A stretch of DNA of 64,000 nucleotides from Colocasia esculenta. Its lineage: Eukaryota; Streptophyta; Magnoliopsida; Alismatales; Araceae. Numbering within the stretch: position 1 is the first letter of the stretch; each line of letters starts with the position of its first letter. The position numbers and the translations under genes are program-made. The notes under the pieces were generated by a model that worked only from the letters and a program-made list of their open reading frames with translations, did not search any database and had not been told where the DNA came from. The stretch is taken from the NCBI GenBank assembly GCA_014218235.1, contig CM024758.1, positions 105,251,698 to 105,315,697 on the forward strand, given 5' to 3'. Below, piece by piece: positions 50,801-61,800 of the stretch.

Positions 50801-51925
50801 CACCATATCCTTAAGGGTAACATTAGGCTGTAGCACGCTGGCAGCGGAAGTCTGAAGAACGTGACGTAGAGGATGATGACCAAGCCAGATATCTTTAAAG
50901 AAGCGAACTGAGGAGCCATCACCACCCGTCCATCTAATATTCGACTGAAGAACCTCCTGTGCTCGATAGAAAATTCTTTTGGGAATGCCCAGGGGGAAAG
51001 GTTGAGAACATCACTAAAATGTGAATGAGATAGAAATCTTTGCTTAGCATACCTGGACCAAAGGGAATCCCCATTCAAAATGTTCCAAATTTGTTTAGCC
51101 GCCATGGCAATTTGGAGAGAATCCAGATCCCCGAAATTTAAACCACCCTCAACATACGGCTTTTGCAAAGAAGACCACGCCACCCAATGGCGTCTATGCA
51201 GTCCATCCGCACCCTGCCAAAAAAAATTGGCACAGATACGATTAACCTGGTGGCAGATGGCTTTGGGGATAGACAATGAGCTAGCCAAGTATACAGGAAG
51301 GCTCTGAAGCACAGAGCGGATAAGGACAGCTCGACCAGCCTGTGAAAGAATTTTCGAACGCCACCCTGCGAGCTTACGAGTAACACTATACACCAAGAAT
51401 TTAAAATCGTGAACCTTTAATCTGCCAGCCTTCAAGGGAATGCCCAGATACTTGATCGAACCAGATTGGTGCTTATACCGGGTGACTGTAGATAGCCGGG
51501 ATACAAGAGCAGCCGGCGCCTTTTCAGAGATGTGGAAACAATTTTTTGCCGCATTAACCTGCTGCCCAGAGCTGAGCTCATACGACTCCAAAAACCTTAA
51601 AAGAGCTTTGACCCCAGAAATCTCCCCATTCATGAAATAAGGGTGTCATCAGCATATAATAGGTGGGACACCTGCAAACCCCCTCTAGGGCCACGGAAAT
51701 ACTTAATTTGTCCCTGAGAGAAAAGATTAGACAACCCCCTGCTGAGGACCTTGGATGCAATGATAAAAAGGATGGGAGCCAGTGGGTCACCTTGTCTAAT
51801 ACCTCGAGTAGATTTAAAATAACCAGAAATGGCGCCATTAAACATGATAGAAGACCAACAGTTAGACAGAAGCATAGCTACAAGGGAGGTGAATCTGGGA
51901 GAAAAACCAAACTTCCTCATCACCT
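50800..51925 (-). pseudogene. LINE reverse transcriptase, 5'-truncated
   Basis: 51923-51630 encodes MRKFGFSPRF, FNGAISGYFKSTRGIRQGDP and LLYADDTLIS, the palm of L1-type reverse transcriptase with the YADD motif. A frame change at the YADD region leads to 51633-50800: LSSGQQVNAAKNCFHIS, YLGIPLKAGRLK, LAGWRSKILSQAGRAVLIRS and YVEGGLNFGDLDS, the thumb and linker. The fingers, endonuclease and ORF1 are absent, so the copy was truncated on insertion. Confidence 0.9.
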
Positions 51926-52075
51926 GAAATAAAGTATATTTTTGGTGACCATATTATAGTCTCAAATGTGTTCTTCTGTTCAATTGTGACTCTGCGCTAT
52001 TCAACTGTGATACGTCTATCTGTATCGTTCACGTACCCCGATATTTATTCCGCTGCTAAATATCGGGGCGTGACA
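51926..52075 (+). repeat. Gypsy-4 5' LTR, part after the LINE
   Basis: AATAAAGTATATTTTTGG onward matches 59425-59571. It ends ATCGGGGCGTGACA. Confidence 0.93.
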
Positions 52076-52077
52076 GT

Positions 52078-52090
52078 TGGTATCAGAGCC
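52078..52090 (+). other. Primer binding site of Gypsy-4
   Basis: TGGTATCAGAGCC, initiator Met tRNA type, two bases after the LTR. Confidence 0.92.
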
Positions 52091-52260
52091 CTAAACTTTA
52101 AGGTCCAAGGGAATAGGAACCTAGAATGAAACCAGATCACAAGAGTCAAAAACCTGTCGTACCTAATGTGAGCTTGGGTAGAGCCATGGGAGTAAAAGTC
52201 ACATGTGATATATTTAGATGACTGACTCATATTATTATCTTGAAGGTGCTTATTACCTCA

Positions 52261-53205
52261 ATGGCCACTGAACGTGCCCAGGCTAGGGACATGCAACGAA
52301 CTATATAGAACTTGACTCAGGCTATCTTACAAGCCACCCAAGGTGGAGGTAACCGCGGAGCTGGTGATCTCCATCGGAATTTTTGGAACATGGATCCGCC
52401 GAGGTTTGAAGGAGTATTGACCCAGATGTTGCTGAACACTGGGTTAAGGAAATTGAAAGGATATTCAGGGTCATGCAGTGCACAGACCAGAATAAAGTAC
52501 TACTGGAGACTTTCCAATTGGAAAAGGATGCCAGAGCATGGTGGGAGTCGGTAGAAGCAACATTGAATGGCCAACAACTAACATGGGCTCAGTTCATTGA
52601 ACAGTTCAACACCATGTACTTTTCTGAGAGGGTTCAGGAACGGAAAGCAGCCGAATTTGCGGCTTTGAAACAGAGAGGACTCAATGTGGCTGAGTATGAG
52701 GCCCAATTCTCTCGTCTGTCTCGATATGCTGTTCACTTAATTGGGACAGAAAGGATGAAGGTGAAATGCTTTCTGAATGGCTTGAGGCCCCAGTTCATCA
52801 CGCAACTGGCGCCAATGGACATTCAAACTTATGCTGACATGGTAAAGAAGGCTCAGTTATTGGAAGATGCCATGGAGACTGCAGAAAGAATTATGGGAAG
52901 ACCCGTGAAAAGGGAACAAGTGTCTTCTACAGGAAGGTACCAGCCGACCATTGGGAAGAAAAGGCCCAGTGGCGGAGTAAATGAACCAGCTGAGAAAAGC
53001 CAAAGGAGTTAGGTAAGCAGATAGTGGTGGCAACGGAGAAAGGTGCAAACACTGTGACAAAGCTAGTCACCAGTCTGAACAATCCTGGAGAGCGCAAGGG
53101 AGATGCCTGCGCTGTGGTAGTCGTGATCATAGGATCTCGCACTGCCCAATACTGAAAGAACAAGCTCCTCAGGATAAGCGTCCGAATGGACAAAAGAGGC
53201 AAGGC
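52261..53205 (+). pseudogene. Gypsy-4 gag with two zinc knuckles, broken
   Basis: The ATG at 52261 (MATERAQARDMQRTI) is followed by a TAG at 52306. GAGDLHRNFWNMDPPRFEG leads to a frameshift near 52420. The core is open at 52473-53012 (DARAWWESVEATL, YFSERVQERKAAEFAALKQR, YEAQFSRLSRYAVHL, FLNGLRPQFI). A degenerate first knuckle (CKHCDKASHQSEQS) and an intact second one (CLRCGSRDHRISHC) follow near 53045-53145 in another frame, ending at a TGA near 53208. The gag is closely similar in layout to that of Gypsy-1. Confidence 0.88.
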
Positions 53206-53597
53206 TGATTGCAAGCTATCCAGGAACCAGAAACTGCTGAAGAAGGAGGAATCGTGGAAGGTACACTTACTATTCTTTCCCAACCCGCATATGTTCTCTT
53301 TGATACGGGAGCTACGCATTCCTTCATATCTCAAACATTTGTTGACACCTTACCTGTGAAACCCATCCCAATGAAATCCGAAATAGTTGTGTCAACCCCG
53401 ATTGGTCCTGGCACCGATCTTACAAACCATATGCCGTCCAGTGAGGTGTTGATTGAAACCCAAAACCTACCAGCAAATTTAATATGTATGGACATGGCGG
53501 GGTATGATGTGATATTGGGATCAGACTGGATGTCTAAACATGGGGCTAGTATCAACTGCAGGAGAAGTCGGGTAACCTTTAGCCAGTACCCAAACTA
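53206..53597 (+). pseudogene. Gypsy-4 protease
   Basis: Open at 53209-53598. AYVLFDTGATHSFISQTFVD carries the DTG active site (about residues 33-35 of this stretch), and YDVILGSDWMSKHGASINC is the C-terminal ILG.DWL-type motif. Both halves of the domain are intact here, unlike in Gypsy-1. It is cut off from gag by a TGA just upstream. Confidence 0.87.
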
Positions 53598-54480
53598 GTG
53601 TTCAAAGGGGATAGAAACCGCAGGAGATTGTCACTTATCTCTGCACTACAAGCCAAAAGGATGATGAGGAAAGGTTGTATGGCCTTTCTTACTGCTGTGG
53701 TCATCACAAAGAATAAAGTAAAAGTTGAGGGCATCCATGTTGTCAGCGAATACGCTAATGTTTTCCCCGAAGACTTGCCAGGAATTCCTCCTGAGCGAGA
53801 AGTCGATTTCACCATCGAGTTGGTCCCTGGAGCAGCACTAGTATCTAGGGCACCATATAGAATGTCCCCTGCAGAACTGAAGGAATTAAAGAGCAACTGA
53901 TGGAACTGTTAGAGAAGGGTTTCATTCGACCAAGCACATCGCCATGGGTGCACCTGTCCTCTTCGTCAAGAAGAAAGATGGGTCGATGAGGCTATGCATA
54001 GATTACAGACAACTAAATCAGTTAACCATCAAGAACAAATACCCTTTGCCAAGGATTGATGAGTTGTTTGATCAATTATCTGGAGCAAGATACTTCTCTA
54101 AAATAGATCTCCGATCCGGTTATCATCAATTGAGGATCAAAGGAGAAGACATTCACAAGACTGCCTTCCGAAGCAGGTATGGGCATTATGAATTTATTGT
54201 TATGTCTTTCGGACTAACAAATGCCCCTGCAGTTTTCATGCAGTTGATGAATAGAATTTATCGCCCATATCTTGATAAATTTGTGGTGGTATTCATCGAT
54301 GATATATTGATCTATTCCAAGACAAAGGAAGAGCATGAGAGCATTTGAGGATTTCATTGTAGATTTTAAGGGAGAACAAACTATATGCCAAGCTAAGTAA
54401 ATGTGAATTCTGGCTTGAGGAGGTATCCTTTTTAGGGCATGTGGTAACCAAAGATGGTATCGTTGTTGATCCATCAAAGG
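53598..54480 (+). pseudogene. Gypsy-4 reverse transcriptase, broken
   Basis: 53598-53900 encodes the linker (EYANVFPEDLPGIPPEREVD, RAPYRMSPAELKEL). After two nearby frame changes (about 53895 and 53943), 53944-54348 carries KKKDGSMRLCIDYRQLN, FSKIDLRSGYHQLRI, SFGLTNAPAVFMQLMN and FIDDILIYSK, all catalytic Asp present. A stop at 54346 and a frameshift precede the C-terminal part. Confidence 0.9.
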
Positions 54481-55060
54481 TTGAGGCTGTGTTGAAATGG
54501 AAAGACCGACAAGCGTCACTGAGATCAGGAGCTTTCTAGGATTGGCTGGGTATTATCGAAGGTTTATAAAGGATTTCTCAAATATTGCAGTGCCATTGAC
54601 CAAGCTAACCCGGAAGGAAAACCCATTTGTGTGGACCAATGAATGTGAGGAAAGTTTCAACAACTTGAAGAAGTGTCTGACTACTGCTCATGTCCTCGCC
54701 TTACCCACTGAAGAGGGAGGATTTGAAATTTATTCAGATGCTTCTGGAATAGGACTAGGATGCGTCCTAATGCAACAAGGGAAGGTAATAGCTTATGCCT
54801 CCAGACAGTTGAAGATCCACGAAGTAACTATCTGGTTCATGGCCTGGAGTTGGCAGCTGTAGTATTCGCCTTGAAATTTTGGAGGCATTATATCTATGGT
54901 GAGCAATTTAAAGTCTTTTCTGACAACAAGAGTTTGAAATACTTGTTCTCACAGAAGGAGCTTAACATGAGACAAAGAAGGTGGTTAGAGTACCTTAAAG
55001 ACTTTGACTTTTCCATTCAATATCACCCTGGAAAGCCAATGTAGTGACAGACGCTCTAAG
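54481..55060 (+). pseudogene. Gypsy-4 RNase H, broken
   Basis: EIRSFLGLAGYYRRFIKDFS starts the connection (54497 frame). RNase H keeps the first Asp motif (IYSDASGIGLGCVLMQQ) and KVIAYASRQLK. A frameshift near 54820 moves to HGLELAAVVFALKFWRHYIY and FSDNKSLKYLFSQKELNMRQ, ending YHPGKP before another shift at about 55040. Confidence 0.9.
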
Positions 55061-56262
55061 TAGACAACCAGGAGCTATGCTAGCTAGTATGATGCTGGGC
55101 GAATGGAAGTTACTGGAGCAATTTGCAAGTTTGAACATAGACGTGGGAAAGAAGGAAAAACAAGTAATGATTTCAAATCTCCAGATACAATCCGATCTAC
55201 TGACCGAAATCAAGGAGAAACAGGGAGAGGATCCATTCTTAGTTGAGATCAGGGAGAAGCTAGAGCAAAGACCGGACTTTACTCTATTAGCTGAAGGAAG
55301 ATTATTATTTCGAGGTAGAACATGTGTCCCTGATCATGGAGAACTCAAGAAGAGGCTACTAAATGAAGCTCACCAGTCCAAGTACACGATTCATTCTGGA
55401 GCAACAATATGTACCAAGACTTGAAAAGGTCGTACTGGTGGCCAAACATGAAGAGGGATGTGGCCGATCACGTATCGTACTGCTTAACACGCATGAAAGT
55501 CAAGGCCGAGCATTTCTGTACAGCTGGTGGACTGCTACCATTAGAGATTCCGAATGGAAGTGGTATAGTATCGGTATGGACTTTATCATGGGATTGCCCA
55601 AGACTAGAGGTGGTATGGATGCAATTTGGGTAATAGTTGACCGATTGACTAAATCAGCTCACTTCTTGCCGATTAAGAGTACATGGTCAGTGAATGTATT
55701 GGCTGCACTATATGTTAAGGAAGTAGTTAGACTGCATGGGGTTCCATCTAGCATAATATCAGATCGCGACCCTAGATTTACTTCACACTTCTGGAAGGAA
55801 GCAGCAATGGGTACTAAACTGAATTTTAGTACTGCCTTTCATCCTCAGACTGATGGACAAATTGAAAGGACCAATCAGATTGTGGAAGATATGCTTCGTG
55901 CTCTGGTGCTAGATTTTAGAGGGCGATGGGATGATCAGTTGTACCTGATGGAGTTTGCTTATAACAACAGCTATCAGGCAAGTATCAAGATGGCTCCATT
56001 TGAAGCCTTATATGGCAGGAGTTGCAGATCACCCCTTTGTTGGGAAGAGGTTGGGGAGAACCAATGGGTTGGACCCGACTTAGTTGAGGCGACTATCAGA
56101 AAGGTTCAGATTGTCGGGGAACGTCTGAGGACAGCACAATCTAGACAGAAGAGTTATGCAGACAAGAGAAGGAGAGAACTAGAATTTCAGGTTGGCGAAC
56201 ATGTGTTCTTGAAGGTCTCACCTTCAAGGGGAATACAAAGATTTGGGATCAAAGGAAACTAA
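55061..56262 (+). pseudogene. Gypsy-4 integrase, broken
   Basis: 55044-55424 encodes the N-terminal region (RGRTCVPDHGELKKRLLNEA, then YTIH). The zinc site is damaged: the second Cys of the pair is Arg (YCLTRMKVKAEH). From about 55560 to 56262 the core is open: MDFIMGLPKTRGGMDAIWVI, SDRDPRFTSHFW, TAFHPQTDGQIERTNQ, so the DDE residues remain. VFLKVSPSRGIQRF marks the C-terminal domain. A few residues are missing after HFWK (near 55795), a small in-frame deletion. Confidence 0.9.
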
Positions 56263-56600
56263 GCCCCAGATTTATAGGGCCATTTGAAATTCTGGAAAGG
56301 ATTGATCAGGTGGCATATAGACTTGCACTACCTCCACAGTTGGCGAACGTGCATAATGTGTTCCACATATCTATGCTGCGGAAGTATTTATTCAATGCCG
56401 ACCATGTGATCAACCATGAAGACTTGGAGATTCGGGAGGACCTGACTTATGAAGAGAAGCCGATCAAACTGTTGGATCGGAAGATTCAACGACTCAGGAA
56501 TCGTACTATACCTATGGTGAAGGTCCATGGAGTCGAGACGGAGTCACTAATGCTACTTGGGAAACAAAGGAAAGAATGAAGAAAAACCACCCAGAACTAT
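56263..56600 (+). pseudogene. Gypsy-4 integrase tail with chromodomain
   Basis: AYRLALPPQLANVHNVFHIS and MLRKYLFNADHVI lead to a chromodomain-like region (ILLDRKIQRLRNRTIPMVKV type text, with the first residue as Lys-Leu here). The usual W.....ATWE stretch is disrupted by a frameshift near 56540 (HGVETESLMLLG). The native C-terminus, KKNHPELFPG in the other frame, ends near 56610. Confidence 0.85.
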
Positions 56601-56652
56601 TCCCAGGTACGAACTACACCATTATGTGTAAATTTGGGGACCAAATTTTCTT

Positions 56653-56665
56653 AAGTGGGGGAGGA
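56653..56665 (+). other. Polypurine tract of Gypsy-4
   Basis: AAGTGGGGGAGGA directly precedes the 3' LTR at 56666: the plus-strand primer. Confidence 0.9.
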
Positions 56666-59571
56666 TGTAACACCCCGGAAAATTTAGTGATTTAAAAACT
56701 TTGGAAATAATGGAGGATAAATTAAATAACATATTAGAGAGACTTCCAATACCATGTGTTAATGACCCATTAACAAGATCGGGACAATAGAGCACATTTG
56801 GCCCAAGGATATAAACAAACTAGGACAGGAATTTCCCAGAATTTCGTGTATGTAATTATCCCATAATTGGAGAGGGCAAGTTAGGGTTAAAATTAAGGTA
56901 TTAGTCATGCAAGGTAAGCCAAAACCGAACCCAACCCCAATTGGTGGTTTCCTAAACCATTACTACCTCCTTTGGAGGAAAGAGTCCCAGATTTCTTGGA
57001 AATAGGGAGCAGAATTCGCAGCCCCTTTCCTAGTCTCGTTAGGACTCTTAACTACAACCTAAATCTATAAGAACTCATCCTCAAACTCTTGGGGAAGGTT
57101 TAACAACGAGTTGGGGTCGTTTGGAGGCAGGCTAGAGCTTCTGAGGAAAAGGAGAAAAGGATGGGAACCTGGAGCTTCATCCCCTGCATCCTCTGTTGCG
57201 TCCAGAACATCGACTGGTTTTAGATCTTCATAAAGGTAGGTGTTCTCGGGCCAAGATTAATAAACCAACACCATCATATAGATATTTGAGTCTAGGATCA
57301 TTTGCACTTGGTTTGACTCAATTTCATGAAGTATACGTCGTGTATTCGTAGTTTTTCCGAAGTCTCGCACAGTTAGGGATTTTCCCGTTCTTCATATTAT
57401 GAATGTGATTCGAGACCGAATTTGACTAAACTTTCTTCATGAAAGTTCTTCCACTTGAAGTCACGATCATCGTTTATGTTGGATGTTTTATCCAAAAGTC
57501 TTTTGTTAGAGAGTTAGGAGTATGATAAGAGAGTCTCTGCATGATACTGCGATTTCGGGTTTCACCTAACTTTTTGTTCTTCATATATTTTATCAGGATT
57601 CAAATATGAATTAGATCCAACCCCCACATAAACATTCTTCTACTAGTTGACCTCGTCATCTTTCGTGTTGAACGTTTTGTCTAAATGTCATTTGTTAGAG
57701 AGTTATAAGCGAGGTAAGTAAACCACTGCATGAGATGTGTTTCCGAGTTGCACTTGAACTATGGGTTTTGTTCTGGAAGGGCATTAGTGTCGACACTACA
57801 TGGGCTAGTGTCGACACACTGTCCCAAAACAGCCCAGATGGTGTTCTGGGAAGGCATCTACTGTCGACACTACTTGGGCTAGTGTCGACACACTGTCCCA
57901 GATTGGCCAGAAGGTGTTCTGGGAGCTGTCTCTAGTGTCGACACTACCTGATCTTGTGTCGACACTACCTGACCTTTTTGCCTTGTGTTTGAAGCCCTGT
58001 GTCGACACTACCTGATCTTTTGTCGACACTACCTGATCTTTTTGCCTTGTATTTGAAGCACTGTGTCGACACTACCCGATCTTGTGTCGACACTACTTGA
58101 CCAGTTTTGCACTATTTGTCTTTTGTTTGAGGCATTGTGTCGACACCACTTGATTTAGTGTCGACACTACCCTTACAAGAAATTTGCATATTTTTGGGTC
58201 TGATCATTTCATGATGTTTACTAGCATGTGCATGATATTATATAGTATGCATGGACCTAAAATAAATCAACCCATTGAAAAATAGTAATGATTTGAATAC
58301 GATTCTAATGTGTAAATGTGATTGATCTTAAGTCCATTGGATTATCTTGTGATCTTGCTTATTGTCAATTGATAAGATAAGAATATGATATGAATGTGGG
58401 GATGATACATGTTAGTATGGACATGTTAGTGGTGTTAATGTTATGATTTGCATGTGAGTTTCATGGATTACATGTTTCCCGTGTTCAATTAATTATGTGT
58501 CATATGCATACATGTTAGGAAAGCACATGTTCTACATACGATCTGTCTTTAGAAACATCCTCATGTCAAGACATTAATGAACTATGAAGCATAAGATACG
58601 TCGTTATCCTGCCTTGTTCTTTTGAGCTGTTTGTCATTCCTTTACTCTATGAATGATCATGTTCTTTTTACTACGAGCTTGCCATTGAACTCTGTGGCCA
58701 TAATATGAATCTGTTTGTTCGGCACAACGAGGGACTTCGGTCCCAATTTGATCCAATGCCTGTGCAAATAAGGGGCCTGGTCTGGTCCTGGGAGGAGCAC
58801 CCCACATACTCATTAACCGAGGGAGTATGGACTTCTGGTGCTTGGCATAGCACAAACAAATAAGCAAGAGTTGTGAAAGTTGTGCCTTCGTTTGATATGA
58901 TAAGTTTGATTTGATCTGATATGATAAGATTTGATATGATGCGTCTGTTCATGTGAATACATGATATCTGTTTGAATATGGCCAATCTCTTTTGATATGA
59001 TTCTACTCTTGAAATATCTGTCCATTATATATGCAATTCGACATTTGATCTGATATGATATCCGTTCTACTCTGCTATTCATCTGTTAGTATTGCATGCA
59101 TTGTCATCATATTCATGTGCATATCTGCCTATTTAAAATGCTAATCATGTATATTAGTGCCCGCACAATATTGAGATGTAAATCCTACTGAGCTAGTTCG
59201 CTCACCCCTATCATCCTACCCTTTTCAGGTAGTGATGAGGAACCAGAGGAGTCGGATGGGGCAGGGCAAGAGTGATGAGCACCCAACATATGAGTAGTTG
59301 ACAGTTTAGAAGTAGATATTTGAGTAGTCTATGTAATAGTGAACTTTTCTAGAAGTTTTATTTGAATGATGGACCCTTTAGTTGGTTCTTCTTATGTAAG
59401 ATTGTAATTAGTTGAATGAAATGGAATAAAGTATATTTTTGGTGACCATATTATAGTCTCAATGTGTTCTTCTGTTCAATTGTGACTCTGCGCTATTCAA
59501 CTGTGATACGTCTATCTGTATCGTTCACGTCCCCCGGCATTTATTCCGTTGCTAAATATCGGGGCGTGAAA
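56666..59571 (+). repeat. Gypsy-4 3' LTR
   Basis: 2906 bases without the LINE. The intact pre-insertion site of the LINE is at about 59401-59430. The TGTCGACA array at 57785-58169 has more intact copies than the 5' LTR. Confidence 0.94.
57785..58169. repeat. AGTGTCGACACT array in the Gypsy-4 3' LTR
   Basis: Twelve intact TGTCGACA palindromes in six pairs, with about 20-22 bases between pair members. At several positions where this copy has TCGA the 5' LTR has TCAA, the change expected from CpG deamination on the minus strand. Confidence 0.93.
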
Positions 59572-59576
59572 CTATG
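59572..59576. repeat. Target site duplication of Gypsy-4, right (CTATG)
   Basis: Corresponds to CTAGG at 46625-46629 with one substitution. Confidence 0.85.
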
Positions 59577-60386
59577 CCTCCCTTCTTTGACGGAACTGAT
59601 TATACTTATTGGAAAACTCATATGCAGGTATTTCTAAGAGCTCAAGATTATGAACTATGGAAGATAGTGAGCAAAGGATCCTATGAGCTACTTGCTGATG
59701 AGGACACATGGACAAGGGAGCAAATCCGAAGGGCAACTCTAAAATGGAGTGCTATGAATATGATACAATGTGTTGTGCATCCAAAGGAGTACTCGAGAGT
59801 CTCCACTTGCTCATCTGCAAAGGAGATGTGGGACAAACTCGAACTTATTTATAAAGGTATGTCTGAGGTAAGGGAAACCAAAGCTAGCATGCTTGTTTCT
59901 GAATATGAATTGTTCAAAATGAATAATGATGAAACTATCTCAGACATGTTTGCTCGTTTCATGATAATCATAAATGGTCTTAAAAGTCTCAAGAAAGAAT
60001 ACAGTGAAAGTGACTTAGTGAGGAAGATACTTCAGTCTCTTCCATCTGCCTGGCACACTAAGGCCACAGTCATTGGGGATTCTAAAGACCTGTCCACAAT
60101 GCAATTAGATGAACTGATAGAATCATTAATGACCTATGAAATCAATTTAAAAAGAAAAGAATCTAAGGTCATTCCAAGAAAATCTATTGCATTGAAAACT
60201 TCTAATAAAGCATCATCAAGATCCAAGAAAGAAATTGAACAAGAGAGTGATGAAAATGAAGCGTCTAGTGAAAGTGAAAATGATGAGATGGCCATGCTGA
60301 CTAGACAATTTAAAAAATTCTTCAAGTTCAGAAAGAAAGGGCCAGGTAACTTCAAAACTCTTCCTAAAAGAGATTTCGTAAACTAG
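59577..60386 (+). pseudogene. Copia-5 gag core, continued after Gypsy-4
   Basis: This is in phase with the 16 codons at 46582-46629. It starts PPFFDGTDYTYWKTHMQVFL, the universal copia gag start, and goes on with WTREQIRRATLKWSAMNM, WDKLELIYKGMSEVRETKAS, MFARFMIIINGLKSL, DLVRKILQSLPSAWHTKATV and LDELIESLMTYEINL. A Ser/Glu-rich acidic stretch then precedes a Phe/Lys-rich helix. A TAG at about 60384-60386 breaks it just before the zinc knuckle. Confidence 0.9.
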
Positions 60387-61030
60387 TTTGATACAAATAA
60401 GAAAAATGACATAGTTGTTTGTTATGAATGAATGAAACAAGGGCACATAAGAGGTGAATGTTCAGAGCTCAAGAGGAAGCTGATAAAGAAGAAATCTACA
60501 TACAAGAATCCCATAGCCATGATGGCAACATGGAGTGATGAAGACGAAGATGAATGTGATCAAGACAACTCTGATGATGAGGAAATCCAGTGCTTGATGG
60601 CAAGGAGTGATGACTCCAATGAGGTAAACTCTTCCTTTGAAAGTTACACATTCAAAGAATGGGAAGAGGCATATACCATGCTATTTGAAAATTTTTGTGA
60701 ATATAAATATGAAAATAAAGCATTGAAAAAGAAAATTAACAATCTTGTGCATAACACAAGTAATGATGAACAACTTGCAATCTTGAACAGAGAAATAGAA
60801 TTACTAAAAAATGAGAAGGAAAATCACTATGCTGAAATGGATTGCATGAAAGAAAAGTTTCAAAAGAATGAAAAAGAAAAACAAACTCTAAATGAATCTA
60901 TTGAAACACTTTAAAATAAGAATCAAAAGATTCAGAAGAGAATGGAAGAAGTTCAAAAGGAACTAAAAGAAAAAAATGAAGATCTGTCAAGATTTGTCAA
61001 GGGAAAGAAAACCTTGATGTTGTTTTAGGA
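60387..61030 (+). pseudogene. Copia-5 gag: zinc knuckle with stop and coiled coil
   Basis: The knuckle would be C-Y-E-C....H....C, but its second Cys codon is TGA (60429-60431); the rest (KQGHIRGEC) is intact. From 60432 the frame is open to 60914: MATWSDEDEDE acidic region, FKEWEEAYTMLFENF, then a long Lys/Glu/Asn coiled coil (ALKKKINNL, EIELLKNEKENHYAEMDCMK). A TAA at about 60912 and a frameshift near 61010 follow. Confidence 0.85.
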
Positions 61031-61500
61031 GTTAAGTCAAACATAACTAGACATGGACTTGGATTTCAAATAGAAAATCAAAAGAAACTTGGACAAAAAT
61101 TGATCACATCCTTTGTTCAGTGCAATCCAAGTGTAAATAAACAAGTTCATGTTAAAAACAAAGATCAGAAGAACAAACAAAAGAACCTGACTGATCAACA
61201 AGCAAGAGCACCTGTCGACAAGTACTCAAGTCAGAAACTGAACTATTGACAGATCCCAACCATTAAAACTGCATAAAGGACAAAAGAATTCACAGGTTAA
61301 ATACAACAACAAAAGAATTTCAATAATTCAAACTCCATCATGTAAATGTTGTAAAAAGCTTGGTCATACTGAGTCACAATGCTGGAATAAACTGAGCATG
61401 ATGAAATGCAAACAATTGTGGATTCCTAAGCATTTACTTTCTAGCATGAATGAAAGAATGGGACCCAAAGTAATTTGGGTACCAAAATTCTTTTTCTGAT
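61031..61500 (+). pseudogene. Copia-5 gag-pol linker with second zinc knuckle
   Basis: Lys/Gln/Asn-rich text with stops and shifts. CKCCKKLGHTESQC (about 61337-61378) is a CX2CX4HX4C knuckle, equivalent to the one in Copia-3. PKVIWVPKF (about 61465-61491) is the motif just before the protease. Confidence 0.78.
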
Positions 61501-61800
61501 TTGTCATTGCAGGAATGCCTAGCAGCCCAAAATCAAAACAAGTGGTACTTAGACAGTGGCTGCTCGAGGCACATGACGGGAGATTAAAAAAAAATTTGTT
61601 TGTTGGTTGAAAAAGATGGAGGTCAAGTCGTCTTTGGAGGTAACAATAAAGGCCAAATAATTGGCACATGTAAGGTAGGTAAGAATGCTTCTAACTCCAT
61701 TGAAAATATGTTGCTAGTTGATGGTCTTAATCACAATCTGCTAAGTGTTAGTCAATTGTGTGATAAAGGCCACAAAGTTGTTTTTGATTCAGAAGCATGT
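61501..61800 (+). pseudogene. Copia-5 protease
   Basis: KWYLDSGCSRHMTGD with DSG at 61552-61560. A TAA directly follows (about 61587), and the next open frame starts near 61600 (VEKDGGQVVFGGNNKGQIIG, NMLLVDGLNHNLLSVSQLCD). The active site is intact. Confidence 0.85.

Larger units (their letters stand above)
49370..51925 (-). mobile_element. L1-type LINE, 5'-truncated, in the Gypsy-4 5' LTR
   Basis: A run of 20 T at 49370-49389 is the poly(A) tail on the minus strand. Reading away from it, the element encodes the end of a LINE ORF2: reverse transcriptase, zf-RVT-type zinc region and a C-terminal RNase H. It starts abruptly inside reverse transcriptase at about 51925. The two sides match the Gypsy-4 3' LTR, which proves the insertion, but about 20 bases of that LTR (59405-59424) are missing at the insertion point and no target duplication is visible. 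Confidence 0.93.
46630..59571 (+). mobile_element. Gypsy-4: complete chromodomain Ty3/gypsy element nested in Copia-5 gag
   Basis: The 5' LTR (46630-52075, with a LINE inside), primer site, gag with two zinc knuckles, protease, reverse transcriptase, RNase H, integrase, chromodomain, polypurine tract and 3' LTR (56666-59571) are all present on the plus strand. LTR ends are TGTAACACCCCGG and GCGTGACA (GCGTGAAA in the 3' copy). It is the same lineage as Gypsy-1. LTRs differ by scattered substitutions and small indels, more than those of Gypsy-2, so it is older. The coding region has many frameshifts. Confidence 0.94.
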
